64,000 nucleotides of DNA from positions 1-64,000 of the forward strand of contig CAYXPR010000012.1 in NCBI GenBank assembly GCA_964467255.1. Direction: 5' to 3'. Position 1 is the first letter of the stretch. The number at the start of each line of letters is the position of its first letter. Source of the DNA: CAYXPR01 sp964467255 (lineage in GTDB: Bacteria > Pseudomonadota > Alphaproteobacteria > Rickettsiales > RGZB01). The notes beneath the pieces were generated by a model. The model did not search any database. It was not told the origin of the DNA and saw only the letters and a program-made list of their open reading frames with translations. The position numbers and the translations under genes are program-made. Below are positions 8,481 through 18,000 of the stretch, piece by piece.

Positions 8481-11447
8481 TTAAGGGTTCGTGTGCGACG
8501 TAATGAATTTGTCAAACAGGTTGTGCACTTTTTTTTGGCTTGTCACAAGCCTTTTCTTAAGGGTTTCAAAATCTTTTGAGGCATCGGCCTGCGCCAGAAT
8601 ATCACGTCCGGCGGGGCTTAAATTGGCCTCGTCGGGGTCGCGGTTGCCGGTAATGCGGCGCAGGGCCTGCAAGCGGTGATACAGGGCATAGGCATCAATG
8701 AGCGCTTGGCCGTCCTCCTTTTCCACCAGCCCCAATGTCACCAGATTTTGCAGGGCTTCAGGCGTATTTTGGCTCAAAACCTCAGGTTTTTTGTTTCCGT
8801 GCACCAGTTGCAGATATTGCACAATGAATTCTACGTCAATGATGCCGCCCCGTACTTGTTTGATTTTCAAGGGGTTTTCTACATTTTTTCCGGATTGGGC
8901 AATACGCTCACGCATGTCGAAGGCTTTTTTTGCCAATAGTTTACTGTCCCATGTGGTCGTCAATTTTTTGCGGATAAGTTCGTCGATTTTTTCGGAAATG
9001 GATTTTCCGCCCGTTAGCACGCGCGCGCGGGTGAGCGCCATATATTCCCATTCCCACGCCGCATTTTCCTCGCGGGCGATGGCGTAGTAGGCATCAAATG
9101 CCTCAAGGCTGCAAGCCACCGCCCCGTCATTGCCGGATGGGCGCAGGCGCGTATCCACCTCATACAGCGTGCCTTCGGGTGTGAGCGAGGTAATGGCGGC
9201 GATAAAGCGCCGTGAAAGCCGCATGAAATATTCGCTGGCGGAAAGGCTGGCATTTTCTGTGGGGTATCCTGTGGGGTCATATACGAACACAAGGTCAAGG
9301 TCTGACGCGAAGGTGATTTCCCTTCCGCCCAGCTTGCCCATGGCAATCACAGCGAAGGAGTTTTTGCCGACCTTGCCATATTGCCGCGCGAAGTCTTCCA
9401 TCACGTGCTGCAATAAGATGGAGAGCACCGTGTCAGCGATGTTGCTCAAATGCAGGCTGGCCTCGAATGCATTAATTTTTTGTTTGATGAATTGAATACC
9501 TACGCGGAACTGACGGTCATGCGTCCAGCTGCGGCAGATGTCGAGCACATCCTGATAATCCCGCGCCTGCTTTAGCGCGGCATCCAGCTTTTCTTTCAGG
9601 CGTGTGGGTTCAGGCAGGTCGTCAAAAAATTCTGAGGAAAGCACGTATTCCAGCAGCGCAGGCTTGCGGCTTAAATTTTCGGCGATGTACGGGTAACCAC
9701 CCATGATTTCTGCAATCAGTTCCAGCAATTGCGGTTGTGCGTGGAACAGCGAAAAGATTTGCACGCCCGCCGGAAGGCGGAATAGGAACTCATTAAATTT
9801 CGTGAAGGCAAGGTCGGGGTTTGCGGTGCCGGCCAGCTCTTTCAGCAGCACGGGGGTTAATTCGGTGAGCAATTCGCGCGCGCGTTTGGTGCGCATGGCG
9901 CGGGCGCGGCCGTGGTGCCAGCCGCGGATGTTTTCTGAAATCGCCGCCGCATTCTGAAAGCCCATGCGGGTGATGGTTTGCAGTGTTTCAGGGTCGTTCT
10001 CAATGCCCGTAAACACAAGGCTGCCTTCAATATCTTCGCTGGCAAGCGAGGGCGAGGTTTCAAACAATTTCGCATAATGGCCCTGCACGCAGGTGAGGTA
10101 ACGCGTCATCGTTTTTACGAATTCCGTGCCGCTTTCAAAACCCATAAACACGGCAAACACATCCATCTCTTCGGTCGTTTCTGGCAGCGAGTGGGTTTGT
10201 TGGTCGGCCACCATTTGCAGGCGGTGTTCCACCGTGCGGTAAAAGCGATACGCCTCGGTGAGCTCTTCAAAAGCCTTTGGTGTTACTTTGCCCAGCTTGG
10301 TCAGTACATCGAGCGCTTCGCAGGTGGCGGGTACGCGCAGCGGCAGTTCGCGGCCACCCCAAATCAGCTGCTGTGTTTGCGCATAAAATTCAATTTCGCG
10401 GATGCCGCCATGCCCTAGCTTCACGTTGTAACCGAGCAGGCCATCCGGCAGCTTGCCGACCTTGCTGCTGATTTGGCGTTTGATGGAGTGAATGTCCTGA
10501 ATACTAGCGAAATCAAGTGATTTACGCCAAATGTAGGATGCCAAAAACTGAATGAAATGTTTGCCCGCATCTATATCGCCTGCCACGGGGCGGGCCTTAA
10601 TCATGGCGGCGCGTTCCCAGTTTTGCCCCACGGTTTCGTAATAATATTCCGCTGCCTTGATAGACATAGCGGCGGGCGTAGATCCGGGGTCAGGCCGCAG
10701 GCGTAAATCCACGCGGAAGACGTAGCCATCTTTTGTGCGTTCCTGCATCAGGCTTGCAACCTCCTGCGCGAGGCGCACAAAAAACTGCCCCACGGTGGTG
10801 CGGCCATTGAACTGTACTTTGTCAGAGTCGTAGAAAAACATCAGGTCGATGTCGCTGGAGTAATTCAGTTCATGTGAACCTAGCTTGCCCACACCCAGCA
10901 CCACCAGCCCACAGTCGAGGCTAGGGTTTGCAGTGTCTTTCAGCACAATGTTTCCAGCCTGTGCTGATTTCAACAGCAGGTGATTCACACTAAGGCTTAG
11001 CGTTTCTTCCGCGAGTTTTGTCAATGTTCCGGTGATTTTTTCCAGCGGCCAGAGTGCATAAATATCTGCTACGGCAATCACGAGCGAGGCGGCACCGCGC
11101 GCAAGGCGCATGGCGGCCATAATGTCATCTTTGCTGCCCGCAAAATCTATGGCACGTAGGTTGTTAAAAACCTGTTCAATGGCGGCATCAAACCCTTCCT
11201 CGCACAATGTTTTAAGTTTTTCCGGGTGGCGAAGGGCTTGCGCTGCCAAATAAGGGCTGTTACCGAATAAGGTGGCCAGTAATTTTTTTCCCGCTGCGTC
11301 TTCAGAAAGCGCCTGCATGAAGGCCTGAATGTCAGGCTCTTTGCCGATTGCGGCTTCCTGCCATTGCCCTAAATAGGTAGCAAGCGGACCTTCGCTGGCT
11401 GCTTTGGGTGGGCGTATTGGTGCAAGATTCTGCTGTAAAAACTTCAT
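8481..11447 (-). CDS. glnE: Bifunctional glutamine synthetase adenylyltransferase/adenylyl-removing enzyme
   Basis: GlnE adds and removes AMP on glutamine synthetase in response to the nitrogen signal carried by PII. The product of about 988 residues has two nucleotidyltransferase halves, each with its catalytic GS/GG...SDxDLxxxYD motif: GSHELNYSSDIDLMFFYD in the N-terminal removase half and GGREITFASDLDLVFVYD in the C-terminal transferase half. The regulatory helical linker lies between. I prefer ATG 11447 (MKFLQQNLAP) to the upstream ATG 11489 because the family begins near this point; the ribosome site is weak at both. It heads a minus-strand run toward bcp and pyrBC, divergent from the AsmA-like gene. 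Confidence 0.95.
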   Translation of the reverse strand: MKFLQQNLAPIRPPKAASEGPLATYLGQWQEAAIGKEPDIQAFMQALSEDAAGKKLLATLFGNSPYLAAQALRHPEKLKTLCEEGFDAAIEQVFNNLRAIDFAGSKDDIMAAMRLARGAASLVIAVADIYALWPLEKITGTLTKLAEETLSLSVNHLLLKSAQAGNIVLKDTANPSLDCGLVVLGVGKLGSHELNYSSDIDLMFFYDSDKVQFNGRTTVGQFFVRLAQEVASLMQERTKDGYVFRVDLRLRPDPGSTPAAMSIKAAEYYYETVGQNWERAAMIKARPVAGDIDAGKHFIQFLASYIWRKSLDFASIQDIHSIKRQISSKVGKLPDGLLGYNVKLGHGGIREIEFYAQTQQLIWGGRELPLRVPATCEALDVLTKLGKVTPKAFEELTEAYRFYRTVEHRLQMVADQQTHSLPETTEEMDVFAVFMGFESGTEFVKTMTRYLTCVQGHYAKLFETSPSLASEDIEGSLVFTGIENDPETLQTITRMGFQNAAAISENIRGWHHGRARAMRTKRARELLTELTPVLLKELAGTANPDLAFTKFNEFLFRLPAGVQIFSLFHAQPQLLELIAEIMGGYPYIAENLSRKPALLEYVLSSEFFDDLPEPTRLKEKLDAALKQARDYQDVLDICRSWTHDRQFRVGIQFIKQKINAFEASLHLSNIADTVLSILLQHVMEDFARQYGKVGKNSFAVIAMGKLGGREITFASDLDLVFVYDPTGYPTENASLSASEYFMRLSRRFIAAITSLTPEGTLYEVDTRLRPSGNDGAVACSLEAFDAYYAIAREENAAWEWEYMALTRARVLTGGKSISEKIDELIRKKLTTTWDSKLLAKKAFDMRERIAQSGKNVENPLKIKQVRGGIIDVEFIVQYLQLVHGNKKPEVLSQNTPEALQNLVTLGLVEKEDGQALIDAYALYHRLQALRRITGNRDPDEANLSPAGRDILAQADASKDFETLKKRLVTSQKKVHNLFDKFITSHTNP

Positions 11448-11532
11448 TATTTCTTTGTAAGATAATGCGTAACGCTTATGATATTGCACCTAAAGATGTA
11501 ACACCGGATACCAGTGCTGTGAAGTATAAAGC

Positions 11533-14500
11533 ATGAATGAAGAAAAGCGAAAACCAAAGCGACGTCATATTGTCGTTCGCATCTTTTCTATTTTTCTTTT
11601 TGCCGCACTGGTGAATTTTACCGGCTTTTTAACGTGGGTATATTTAAAGCCGCGTTCCGTCCCATATCTTTCAAGTCAGGTGGAGGCGGCGTTTGAGGCC
11701 AGCGGTTCGGGCTATAAAGCCACGGTAGGCAACACGGTGCTGCAGTGGGATGGCTGGCGTGAAGCGGTGGGCATCCACCTTTACAGCTTCCGCATTGCTG
11801 ATGCGGATAGCAAAGAGATCGCATCCTTCCCTGATGTTAAAATCAGCCTGAAGCTCACGCGGCTGTTATTTGGTGATATCACACTGAAAGACGCGCGGCT
11901 CATTGGCCCCTCGCTGCGCATTAAGGTTGCCGAGCCTGAGCAGGCTGGCGCTGACGTGAAGCCTTCCTCATACGCGCAGGTTCAGGCATCCGTGGCCGAA
12001 CTTGTGAAAACGGCGGCAGTAGTGCTGCGGCAGATGCCGGTGCAAAGCATCGGCTTTGAGCGTGCGCGGCTTATCATTGATAACGGCATTCAGGAAAATG
12101 TATGGGAAATTCCAAAGGCGAATATAGCCATCACACCGGAAAAGGACGGGGTGGATATTCTGGCCAACATCGAAGTCGATTTCTGGGGTGAGAAGGTAAA
12201 CCTTGAAGCCGAGGGTGGTGTGTATGAAACACGTGAATCGACCTTACGTTTTCGTGTAAAAGATTTTATTGCGGAAATGATGGCGGACATTCTGCCCGCT
12301 GAAAAATGGATGCGTAAACTAGGCGCGAACTTTAGTGGCGAAGTGGTGCTGAACCTCAATCCGGCAGAAGGCATAAAAAAGGGCAGCCTTGATATGCGCA
12401 TGGATTCCGACGTGATGCGCTTCTTTGCCCAAGGCTCAATCGAGAACCATAGAAACTATAAAAACAATGCGGCTGTGCCAGAGCTGAAGGCGCATGTTGA
12501 ATTGGCGAATATGCCTTACGATCAGCTTAAGCGGTTCTGGCCACCGGGTGTGGGGGCAGACCCGCGCGAGTGGATGCTTGCCAGCCTTTCCGGCGGGGTA
12601 ATAAAAAGCGCGAAGGCGGATGTTCACATGCGGCCGGATGATTTTCTTGCACCGCTGCCGGATAAATCAGCGGTGGATGCTGAGGTGGTTTTTTCCGGCA
12701 TCCGCGTGATGTATCTAGAAACATTGCCTGCCGTAAACAATGCCGAAGGCGTAGCGAAATTTGATGGCAACTCCATGACGCTGAACGCCACGGGCGGAAC
12801 CATGCCAAGTTCACGTGTGGTGAACACCACGGTGCGTATTCATCACATCGGGCGTGGTGACGAGGAAATCGAAATTGATGGCGTCACCGAGGGCAGCGTG
12901 GCAGATTTGCTGCCCTTCTTTATGCTGCAAAAGGCTACCAGCAAAAAGCCTTTGGAAGTGGCGGGCATGACGGGCACGCATCAAACCGATTATCACTTTA
13001 AATTCCCGCTGCTGAAAGACTTGCTGGTTTCGCAAATCAATTATTACGCCACCTCAAAAATGCAGAACATCACTATCCCCGCAGTGAATAAGGGGGTGGA
13101 TTTAACCGAAGGCAACCTGACCCTCAGTATCGATAATATCAACATGTCTGTGGGCGGCGATGCCAAGCTGGGTGGTGTACCGATAGCGCTCAATTATTAC
13201 GAACAGAGTGGCGAGAGGGCAGAGTTTGATAGCCGCTATGACGTGCGCTTTAAAGCCGATGGCACCGAGCTTGCCGCGATGGGCATGCCGCTGGCGCAAT
13301 ATGTAAAGTCCGGCAAGGTGGATGCAAAGGCTATCCTCACTAACAAGGGCGATAATACACTGATGCAGGTAGAAGCCGACACCACCGCCGCACAGATCAG
13401 TGTACCTGAAATTGGCATTGATAAACCAGTGGGTGAAGATGCGGCGATAATGTTTAAAGCCACGGAATCCAGCACATCTATGCAGATTGAAGAAGCGACG
13501 CTTACCGGCAAATATATCAGACTTAAAGCAAAAGGTGAGATTGATGCTGCCAGCAGCTTCCCGCGCAGCCTCGATATTTCAGAAGCGAAGTTTGGCCGCA
13601 ATGATTTCACCGCGAATCTTTCCACGGCCGAAGCGAATAAATACCGCCTGCTGGTGATGGGTAAAAGTTTAAACCTTGGACCCGCTATTGAATATTACAT
13701 GGCGCAGACGGATTCCAAGCCGCGCGAGTTCGGTGTACTGGTGGAAAGTAAGCTGGAGCGGCTGGCGCTTGCGGGTGGGAACATACTCAAGAACGTAAAC
13801 GGGTTTATCGACTGCGGCGTCAAAGTGTGTAGCGGCGCGGCTATCAGCGGCACATGGGAAGATGGTTCAGGTTCCGTGAGCCTCGATTACAAAAAAGAAA
13901 ATGGCGAGCGCGTAATGGAACTGAAGTCCGACAACGGTGGCGCGCTTTTGTCAGGGCTTGCATTCACGAATCATATCCGCGCAGGCAAGCTTGAAACCAC
14001 CGCGCGCACGGATGATAAAAACGAAGCCGCGCTTTCAAAAGGTAAATTCAACATGAAAGATTTTCGCGTGGTGAAAGCGCCCGTGCTGGCGCAGTTGCTT
14101 TCGGTGGGCTCGCTCACCGGTATGGCGGATTTGCTTGGCGGGCAGGGCATCGTGTTTGATAAGGCCGATGGTGAATATACGTATGACGGCAAGGTGCTCG
14201 GCATCCAAGGCCTCAAGGCGGCAGGTAATGCGATTGGCCTAACGGCAGAGGGCGAAACCAACACCCACACAGGGCAGGTGTTGCTGCGCGGTGATGTGGT
14301 GCCTGCCTTCATGGTGAACCGTATGCTCGGTAACGTGCTTGGCAACGTGCCGGTGGTTGGCACGATTGTTACGGGTGGCGGCGGGCAGGGTGTGGTGGCT
14401 ACGCGTTATAAACTTTCAGGCACATTTGAAAAGCCCGAGATTCAGGTGAACCCCTTAAGCATGCTCACGCCGGGTTTCCTGCGTAATGTGTGGGGTCTGC

Positions 14501-14622
14501 CGGAAGATACAAAATTGCCAGAGGAAAAAGCTGTGCCGCAAAAGCCTGAGGAAACGAAACCTGCTGAGAAAAAACCTGCGGAAGAAAAACCGAAAGAAAA
14601 AGTCGGTAAAAAAGCGGAGTAG
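11533..14622 (+). CDS. AsmA/YhdP-like inner-membrane anchored protein (DUF3971)
   Basis: AsmA-family proteins are anchored in the inner membrane and span the periplasm as a long beta-rich groove. YhdP, TamB and YdbH help move phospholipid to the outer membrane. This 1,029-residue product has a basic N-terminus, one transmembrane segment at about residues 14-36, then repeated beta-strand units through the body. The C-terminal domain includes GVVATRYKLSGTFEKPEIQVNPLSMLTPG, a typical AsmA ending. The last 35 residues are a Lys/Glu/Pro-rich tail. The stop touches the stop of tyrS on the other strand with no spacer. The exact subfamily is uncertain; YhdP/DUF3971 is my best fit. Confidence 0.82.
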   Translation: MNEEKRKPKRRHIVVRIFSIFLFAALVNFTGFLTWVYLKPRSVPYLSSQVEAAFEASGSGYKATVGNTVLQWDGWREAVGIHLYSFRIADADSKEIASFPDVKISLKLTRLLFGDITLKDARLIGPSLRIKVAEPEQAGADVKPSSYAQVQASVAELVKTAAVVLRQMPVQSIGFERARLIIDNGIQENVWEIPKANIAITPEKDGVDILANIEVDFWGEKVNLEAEGGVYETRESTLRFRVKDFIAEMMADILPAEKWMRKLGANFSGEVVLNLNPAEGIKKGSLDMRMDSDVMRFFAQGSIENHRNYKNNAAVPELKAHVELANMPYDQLKRFWPPGVGADPREWMLASLSGGVIKSAKADVHMRPDDFLAPLPDKSAVDAEVVFSGIRVMYLETLPAVNNAEGVAKFDGNSMTLNATGGTMPSSRVVNTTVRIHHIGRGDEEIEIDGVTEGSVADLLPFFMLQKATSKKPLEVAGMTGTHQTDYHFKFPLLKDLLVSQINYYATSKMQNITIPAVNKGVDLTEGNLTLSIDNINMSVGGDAKLGGVPIALNYYEQSGERAEFDSRYDVRFKADGTELAAMGMPLAQYVKSGKVDAKAILTNKGDNTLMQVEADTTAAQISVPEIGIDKPVGEDAAIMFKATESSTSMQIEEATLTGKYIRLKAKGEIDAASSFPRSLDISEAKFGRNDFTANLSTAEANKYRLLVMGKSLNLGPAIEYYMAQTDSKPREFGVLVESKLERLALAGGNILKNVNGFIDCGVKVCSGAAISGTWEDGSGSVSLDYKKENGERVMELKSDNGGALLSGLAFTNHIRAGKLETTARTDDKNEAALSKGKFNMKDFRVVKAPVLAQLLSVGSLTGMADLLGGQGIVFDKADGEYTYDGKVLGIQGLKAAGNAIGLTAEGETNTHTGQVLLRGDVVPAFMVNRMLGNVLGNVPVVGTIVTGGGGQGVVATRYKLSGTFEKPEIQVNPLSMLTPGFLRNVWGLPEDTKLPEEKAVPQKPEETKPAEKKPAEEKPKEKVGKKAE

Positions 14623-15924
14623 CTAAACAGCCTTCACCAGTACGTGGTTTTTCTTGCCCTTGGAAAGCTTGATGCCTTCGCCCTTCACGTCGGCCAGCGT
14701 CACTTTATACTTCTCGTCTTTAATCTGCTCACCGTTAATATAAGCCGCGCCTTGCTGCACCTGTTTGCGGGCTTCGCCTTTTGAGGTAGCGAGCTTGGCG
14801 TCAAACAGCAGTGCGAATAGTTCCACGCCTTCTTTCAGTTTGCTGCTCGGCACTTCAAACACCGGCAGTGCGCCGCCCACGCCGCCATGCTCGAAGGTTT
14901 GGCGTGCGGTTTCTTCGGCGGCTTTTGCGGCGGCTTCGCCATGCGCCAGTTTGGTCGCTTCGTTCGCGAGCACGATTTTCGCTTTGTTAATGTCTGCCCC
15001 TTGCAGTGCTGCAAGTGCTGCTACTTCTGCATCGGAAAGCTCGGTGAAGAAGCTTAGGAAGCGGCCAACATCACCGTCTTCCGTGTTGCGCCAGAACTGC
15101 CAGTAATCATACGGGCTCGTCATATCCGCATTCAGCCACACAGCTCCGGCAGATGTTTTGCCCATCTTGCTACCGCTTGATGTTGTGATGAGTGGCGTGG
15201 TTAGGCCAAAGAGTTCAGTGGACTTTGTGCCAGCGGATTTTTCGGCAAGAATTTTTCGGTTCAGTTCAGCGCCATTAATAATATTACTCCACTGGTCGCT
15301 GCCGCCAATTTGCAAACGGCACTGGTATTTTTTGTTTAGTTCCACGAAGTCATAGGCTTGCAGAATCATGTAATTAAATTCAAGGAAGCTTAAATGTTGC
15401 TCGCGTTCGAGGCGCAGCTTCACGCTGTCCATACTCATCATGCGGTTCACTGAAAAGTGGCGGCCATAGTCGCGGAGGAATTCGATATATTTCAGCCCGT
15501 CCAGCCAGTCGGCATTATTTACCATGAAGGCTTTATTTGAATTCGCGTCGAAGCTGTTTTCAAATTCAATGAATTTAGAGAACACGGTTTTAATGCCGTC
15601 CATATTCTTTTGGATGCCGGCGTCGTCGAGCAGTTTGCGGCTTTCGTCTTTGCCACTGGGGTCGCCCACTTTGGTGGTGCCGCCGCCCATAAGTACAATC
15701 GGCTTATGGCCTTTTTTCTGTAGCCAGCGCAGCGCCATAATTTGCAGCAGGCTGCCCACATGCAAACTGGGGGCGGTGCAGTCAAACCCGATATAGGCCG
15801 GAACGGGCGTTTGCTGTTTCAGCAGTGCGTCTAGCCCGGCATCATCCGTGCACTGGTGGATGAATCCACGTGCCGAAAGTGTCTTCAGGAAGGGTGACTC
15901 AAAATTAGGCATATTGTTCTGCAA
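14623..15924 (-). CDS. tyrS: Tyrosyl-tRNA synthetase
   Basis: TyrS charges tRNA-Tyr. The 433-residue protein is a class I synthetase of the bacterial TyrRS type. The HIGH-equivalent is HVGSL, after IGFDCTAPSL. The Tyr-binding segment contains YMILQAYDF and QIGGSDQW. The KMSKS loop reads KMGKTSAGA, a common TyrRS variant. The C-terminal S4-like RNA-binding domain contains SKGEARKQVQQGAAYING. A second ATG four codons in (residue 5) is an alternative start. It converges with the AsmA-like gene without a gap and diverges from anmK. Confidence 0.96.
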   Translation of the reverse strand: MQNNMPNFESPFLKTLSARGFIHQCTDDAGLDALLKQQTPVPAYIGFDCTAPSLHVGSLLQIMALRWLQKKGHKPIVLMGGGTTKVGDPSGKDESRKLLDDAGIQKNMDGIKTVFSKFIEFENSFDANSNKAFMVNNADWLDGLKYIEFLRDYGRHFSVNRMMSMDSVKLRLEREQHLSFLEFNYMILQAYDFVELNKKYQCRLQIGGSDQWSNIINGAELNRKILAEKSAGTKSTELFGLTTPLITTSSGSKMGKTSAGAVWLNADMTSPYDYWQFWRNTEDGDVGRFLSFFTELSDAEVAALAALQGADINKAKIVLANEATKLAHGEAAAKAAEETARQTFEHGGVGGALPVFEVPSSKLKEGVELFALLFDAKLATSKGEARKQVQQGAAYINGEQIKDEKYKVTLADVKGEGIKLSKGKKNHVLVKAV

Positions 15925-15945
15925 AAATTTTCGCTAATTTTCTGT

Positions 15946-15971
15946 TATAATCGTAAAAATGCGCCTATAAT
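15946..15971 (+). promoter_or_regulatory. Two TATAAT -10-like hexamers in the tyrS-anmK divergent spacer
   Basis: TATAAT occurs at 15946-15951 and again at 15966-15971, between the divergent starts of tyrS and anmK. I see no convincing -35 element at the right distance from either, so these are only candidate promoter parts for anmK. Confidence 0.3.
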
Positions 15972-16036
15972 AAGCACTTGTAAGCGCCCATGGCGCGAAA
16001 AACTAACATGTTCACACAGGCAGGTCTAGAAAGAAA

Positions 16037-17173
16037 ATGCCTTCGATGCTGACAGCACTCGGCCTGATGAGCGGCACCTCGCTGGATGGGATTGACGCCG
16101 CGATTATCCGCACGGATGGTGAGCGCGTAGAGCTGACCGAACATTGTTTAGGCGTGCCGTATACCGATGAACTCCGCGCCAAAATGCGCAGCTGCTTTGG
16201 CGGCAAAAACAAAGAGGCAATTCCTGACATTGAGCGCGAGATGACCGTAGCGCATGCCGATGCGGTGAAAGAGCTTATCAAGCGTTCCGGCTTTTCTGCG
16301 CGGCAGATTGATGTGGTGGGTTTTCACGGTCAAACCATTCAGCACCGCCCCGAAGAAGGCACAACATGGCAGATTGGTGATGGTGCGCTGCTCGCACAGC
16401 TCACTGGCATTAACGTGGTGAATGATTTTCGCTCTGCGGACATGCGGGCAGGCGGGCAGGGTGCTCCGCTGGTGCCGTTATTCCATGCGGCGTTAATGAG
16501 CGAAGTCGAAAAGCCTGTGGCTGTTTTGAACATCGGCGGTGTGGCGAACGTGACCTATGTCGGCAAGGCTGAGAAGAATTCAGAACCTTATATTCTGGCA
16601 TTTGATACTGGCCCTGGTGGTGCGCTGCTGGATGATTGGATGTTGCAACACACCGGCAAACGCTTTGATGAAGGCGGTCGTACGGCGCTGTCAGGCCGCA
16701 TCAATGGCGAGATATTAGAAGCATTGCTGGAAGACCCGTTTTTTAATCAGCAGCCGCCAAAGTCGCTCGACAGGGATAGGTTCAAACAAAACTTTATGCG
16801 ACACATTGAAGGCGAAAGCAACATCGGACGCCTTTCGGTGGAGGACGGCGCGGCTACGCTGGCGGCCTTCACGGCGCGTGCGGTGTATCATGGCTGTAAG
16901 TATTTCCCTGAGAAGCCTAAGCGCTGGTATGTGACTGGCGGCAGCCGGTTTAATCAGGTGATTATGGCAAAGCTGAAGGAATATCTGCCCGGTGAGGTCG
17001 ATGCAATTGAAGTGCTGGCCCTAAATGGGGACGCGCTTGAGGCACAGGCATTTGCCTTTTTGGCTGTTCGCTCGTTGAATAAAATGCCGCTTTCGCTGCC
17101 CACCACAACCGGTGTTAGCCGTGCGGTAACTGGCGGCGCCTTCTATCAGGCTTTACACGCGGACGCCGTATAA
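16037..17173 (+). CDS. anmK: Anhydro-N-acetylmuramic acid kinase
   Basis: AnmK phosphorylates and opens 1,6-anhydro-MurNAc, returning cell-wall turnover products to metabolism as MurNAc-6-phosphate. The 378-residue product opens with the family signature GLMSGTSLDGIDAAI. It continues with VGFHGQTIQHRP, QIGDGALLA, NIGGVANVTYV and FDTGPGGALLDDWM, which are ATPase and sugar-binding motifs of the ASKHA kinases. The last 59 bases overlap the end of a hydrolase gene on the other strand. No murQ or amidase gene is adjacent. Confidence 0.95.
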   Translation: MPSMLTALGLMSGTSLDGIDAAIIRTDGERVELTEHCLGVPYTDELRAKMRSCFGGKNKEAIPDIEREMTVAHADAVKELIKRSGFSARQIDVVGFHGQTIQHRPEEGTTWQIGDGALLAQLTGINVVNDFRSADMRAGGQGAPLVPLFHAALMSEVEKPVAVLNIGGVANVTYVGKAEKNSEPYILAFDTGPGGALLDDWMLQHTGKRFDEGGRTALSGRINGEILEALLEDPFFNQQPPKSLDRDRFKQNFMRHIEGESNIGRLSVEDGAATLAAFTARAVYHGCKYFPEKPKRWYVTGGSRFNQVIMAKLKEYLPGEVDAIEVLALNGDALEAQAFAFLAVRSLNKMPLSLPTTTGVSRAVTGGAFYQALHADAV

Positions 17174-17813
17174 ACTTATCAATGTTCTCATTGATATACT
17201 CATCGCATGAGGCGTTCATTTCATCGAGTTTATCGCGGAAGAAGTGGTCGGCACCGCGCACCACTTTATAGTCCACACTGATGCTTTTCTGCGCACCCAG
17301 CTTTTTCGAGAACTGCGCAACGCTTTCTTCCGGCACGATGCTGTCCTGATCACCCTGGACAATCAGGCCAGAGGCTGGGCAAGGGGAAAGGAACGAGAAG
17401 TCATAGAGGTTGGTCGGCGGGGCAACCACCAGGAAGCTGTCTAGCTCGGGGCGGCGCATCAACAGCTGCATGGAAATCCACGCGCCGAAGGAAAAGCCAC
17501 CAATCCAGAAGGTGCTGGCGTCTTGGTTTTGCATTTGCAGCCAGTCGAGCGCAGCGGCGGCATCCGTCAATTCGCCGATACCATTGTCAAACTGGCCCTG
17601 GGAGCGGCCCACGCCGCGGAAATTGAAGCGAAGCACGGAAAAACCGTTCTTCACGAACATATGGAACAGGTTATACACCACCTTATTATTCATGGTGCCA
17701 CCGTGTTTGGGGTGGGGGTGCAGAATCAATGCTGCAGGGGCATTTTTATGCGGGCTTTGGTGGTAGCGCGCTTCTAAGCGGCCTTCAGAGCCGGTAATGA
17801 TAATCTCGGGCAT
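17115..17813 (-). CDS. Alpha/beta hydrolase of the YfhR/dienelactone-like type
   Basis: The predicted 232-residue soluble hydrolase has an intact catalytic triad: Ser108 in GFSFG, Asp157 in GDQDSIVP and His190 in GADHFF. An oxyanion region, LHPHPKHGGTM, is typical of this group. ATG 17813 is chosen because AAGGTGAG lies seven bases upstream; the longer frame would have to use TTG 17831. The substrate is unknown. The last 17 or so residues form a basic tail (RRPRVKPDRRRR) encoded by bases that also encode the end of anmK on the other strand. The tail may have been added by loss of an earlier stop. Confidence 0.85.
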   Translation of the reverse strand: MPEIIITGSEGRLEARYHQSPHKNAPAALILHPHPKHGGTMNNKVVYNLFHMFVKNGFSVLRFNFRGVGRSQGQFDNGIGELTDAAAALDWLQMQNQDASTFWIGGFSFGAWISMQLLMRRPELDSFLVVAPPTNLYDFSFLSPCPASGLIVQGDQDSIVPEESVAQFSKKLGAQKSISVDYKVVRGADHFFRDKLDEMNASCDEYINENIDKFIRRPRVKPDRRRRQLPHG

Positions 17814-17871
17814 GAATAAACTCACCTTCAAGATGGTTTAAAAAGTCAACATATCCAATATCTTAATAAAG

Positions 17872-17896
17872 ATACTTGACTAAAATACTTGGTTAT
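17872..17896 (+). promoter_or_regulatory. Candidate IscR type 1 operator ahead of the cysE-iscR-isc operon
   Basis: The 25 bases match the published E. coli type 1 IscR consensus (ATASYYGACTRWWWYAGTCRRSTAT) at 22 positions. The left half, ATACTTGACTAAAAT, is perfect; the mismatches are at positions 17, 19 and 22. A -35-like TTGACT (17876-17881) lies inside it, so bound [2Fe-2S]-IscR would be expected to block the promoter. It is about 105 bases upstream of the chosen cysE start. The match is seen; binding is inferred. Confidence 0.7.
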
Positions 17897-18000
17897 TGTA
17901 CACACACCACTATGGGAATGATTTCATGGGGGCGCTGTACAGCGAGCGGCATTTTATAGCCATCACCCCCACGAATGTAAAGGAAATTCTGGTTTTGAAG

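Noticed and set aside
17896..18000. N-terminal extension of cysE
   Set aside because: It overlaps the operator and probable promoter and has no family similarity; ATG 18001 gives the usual CysE start.
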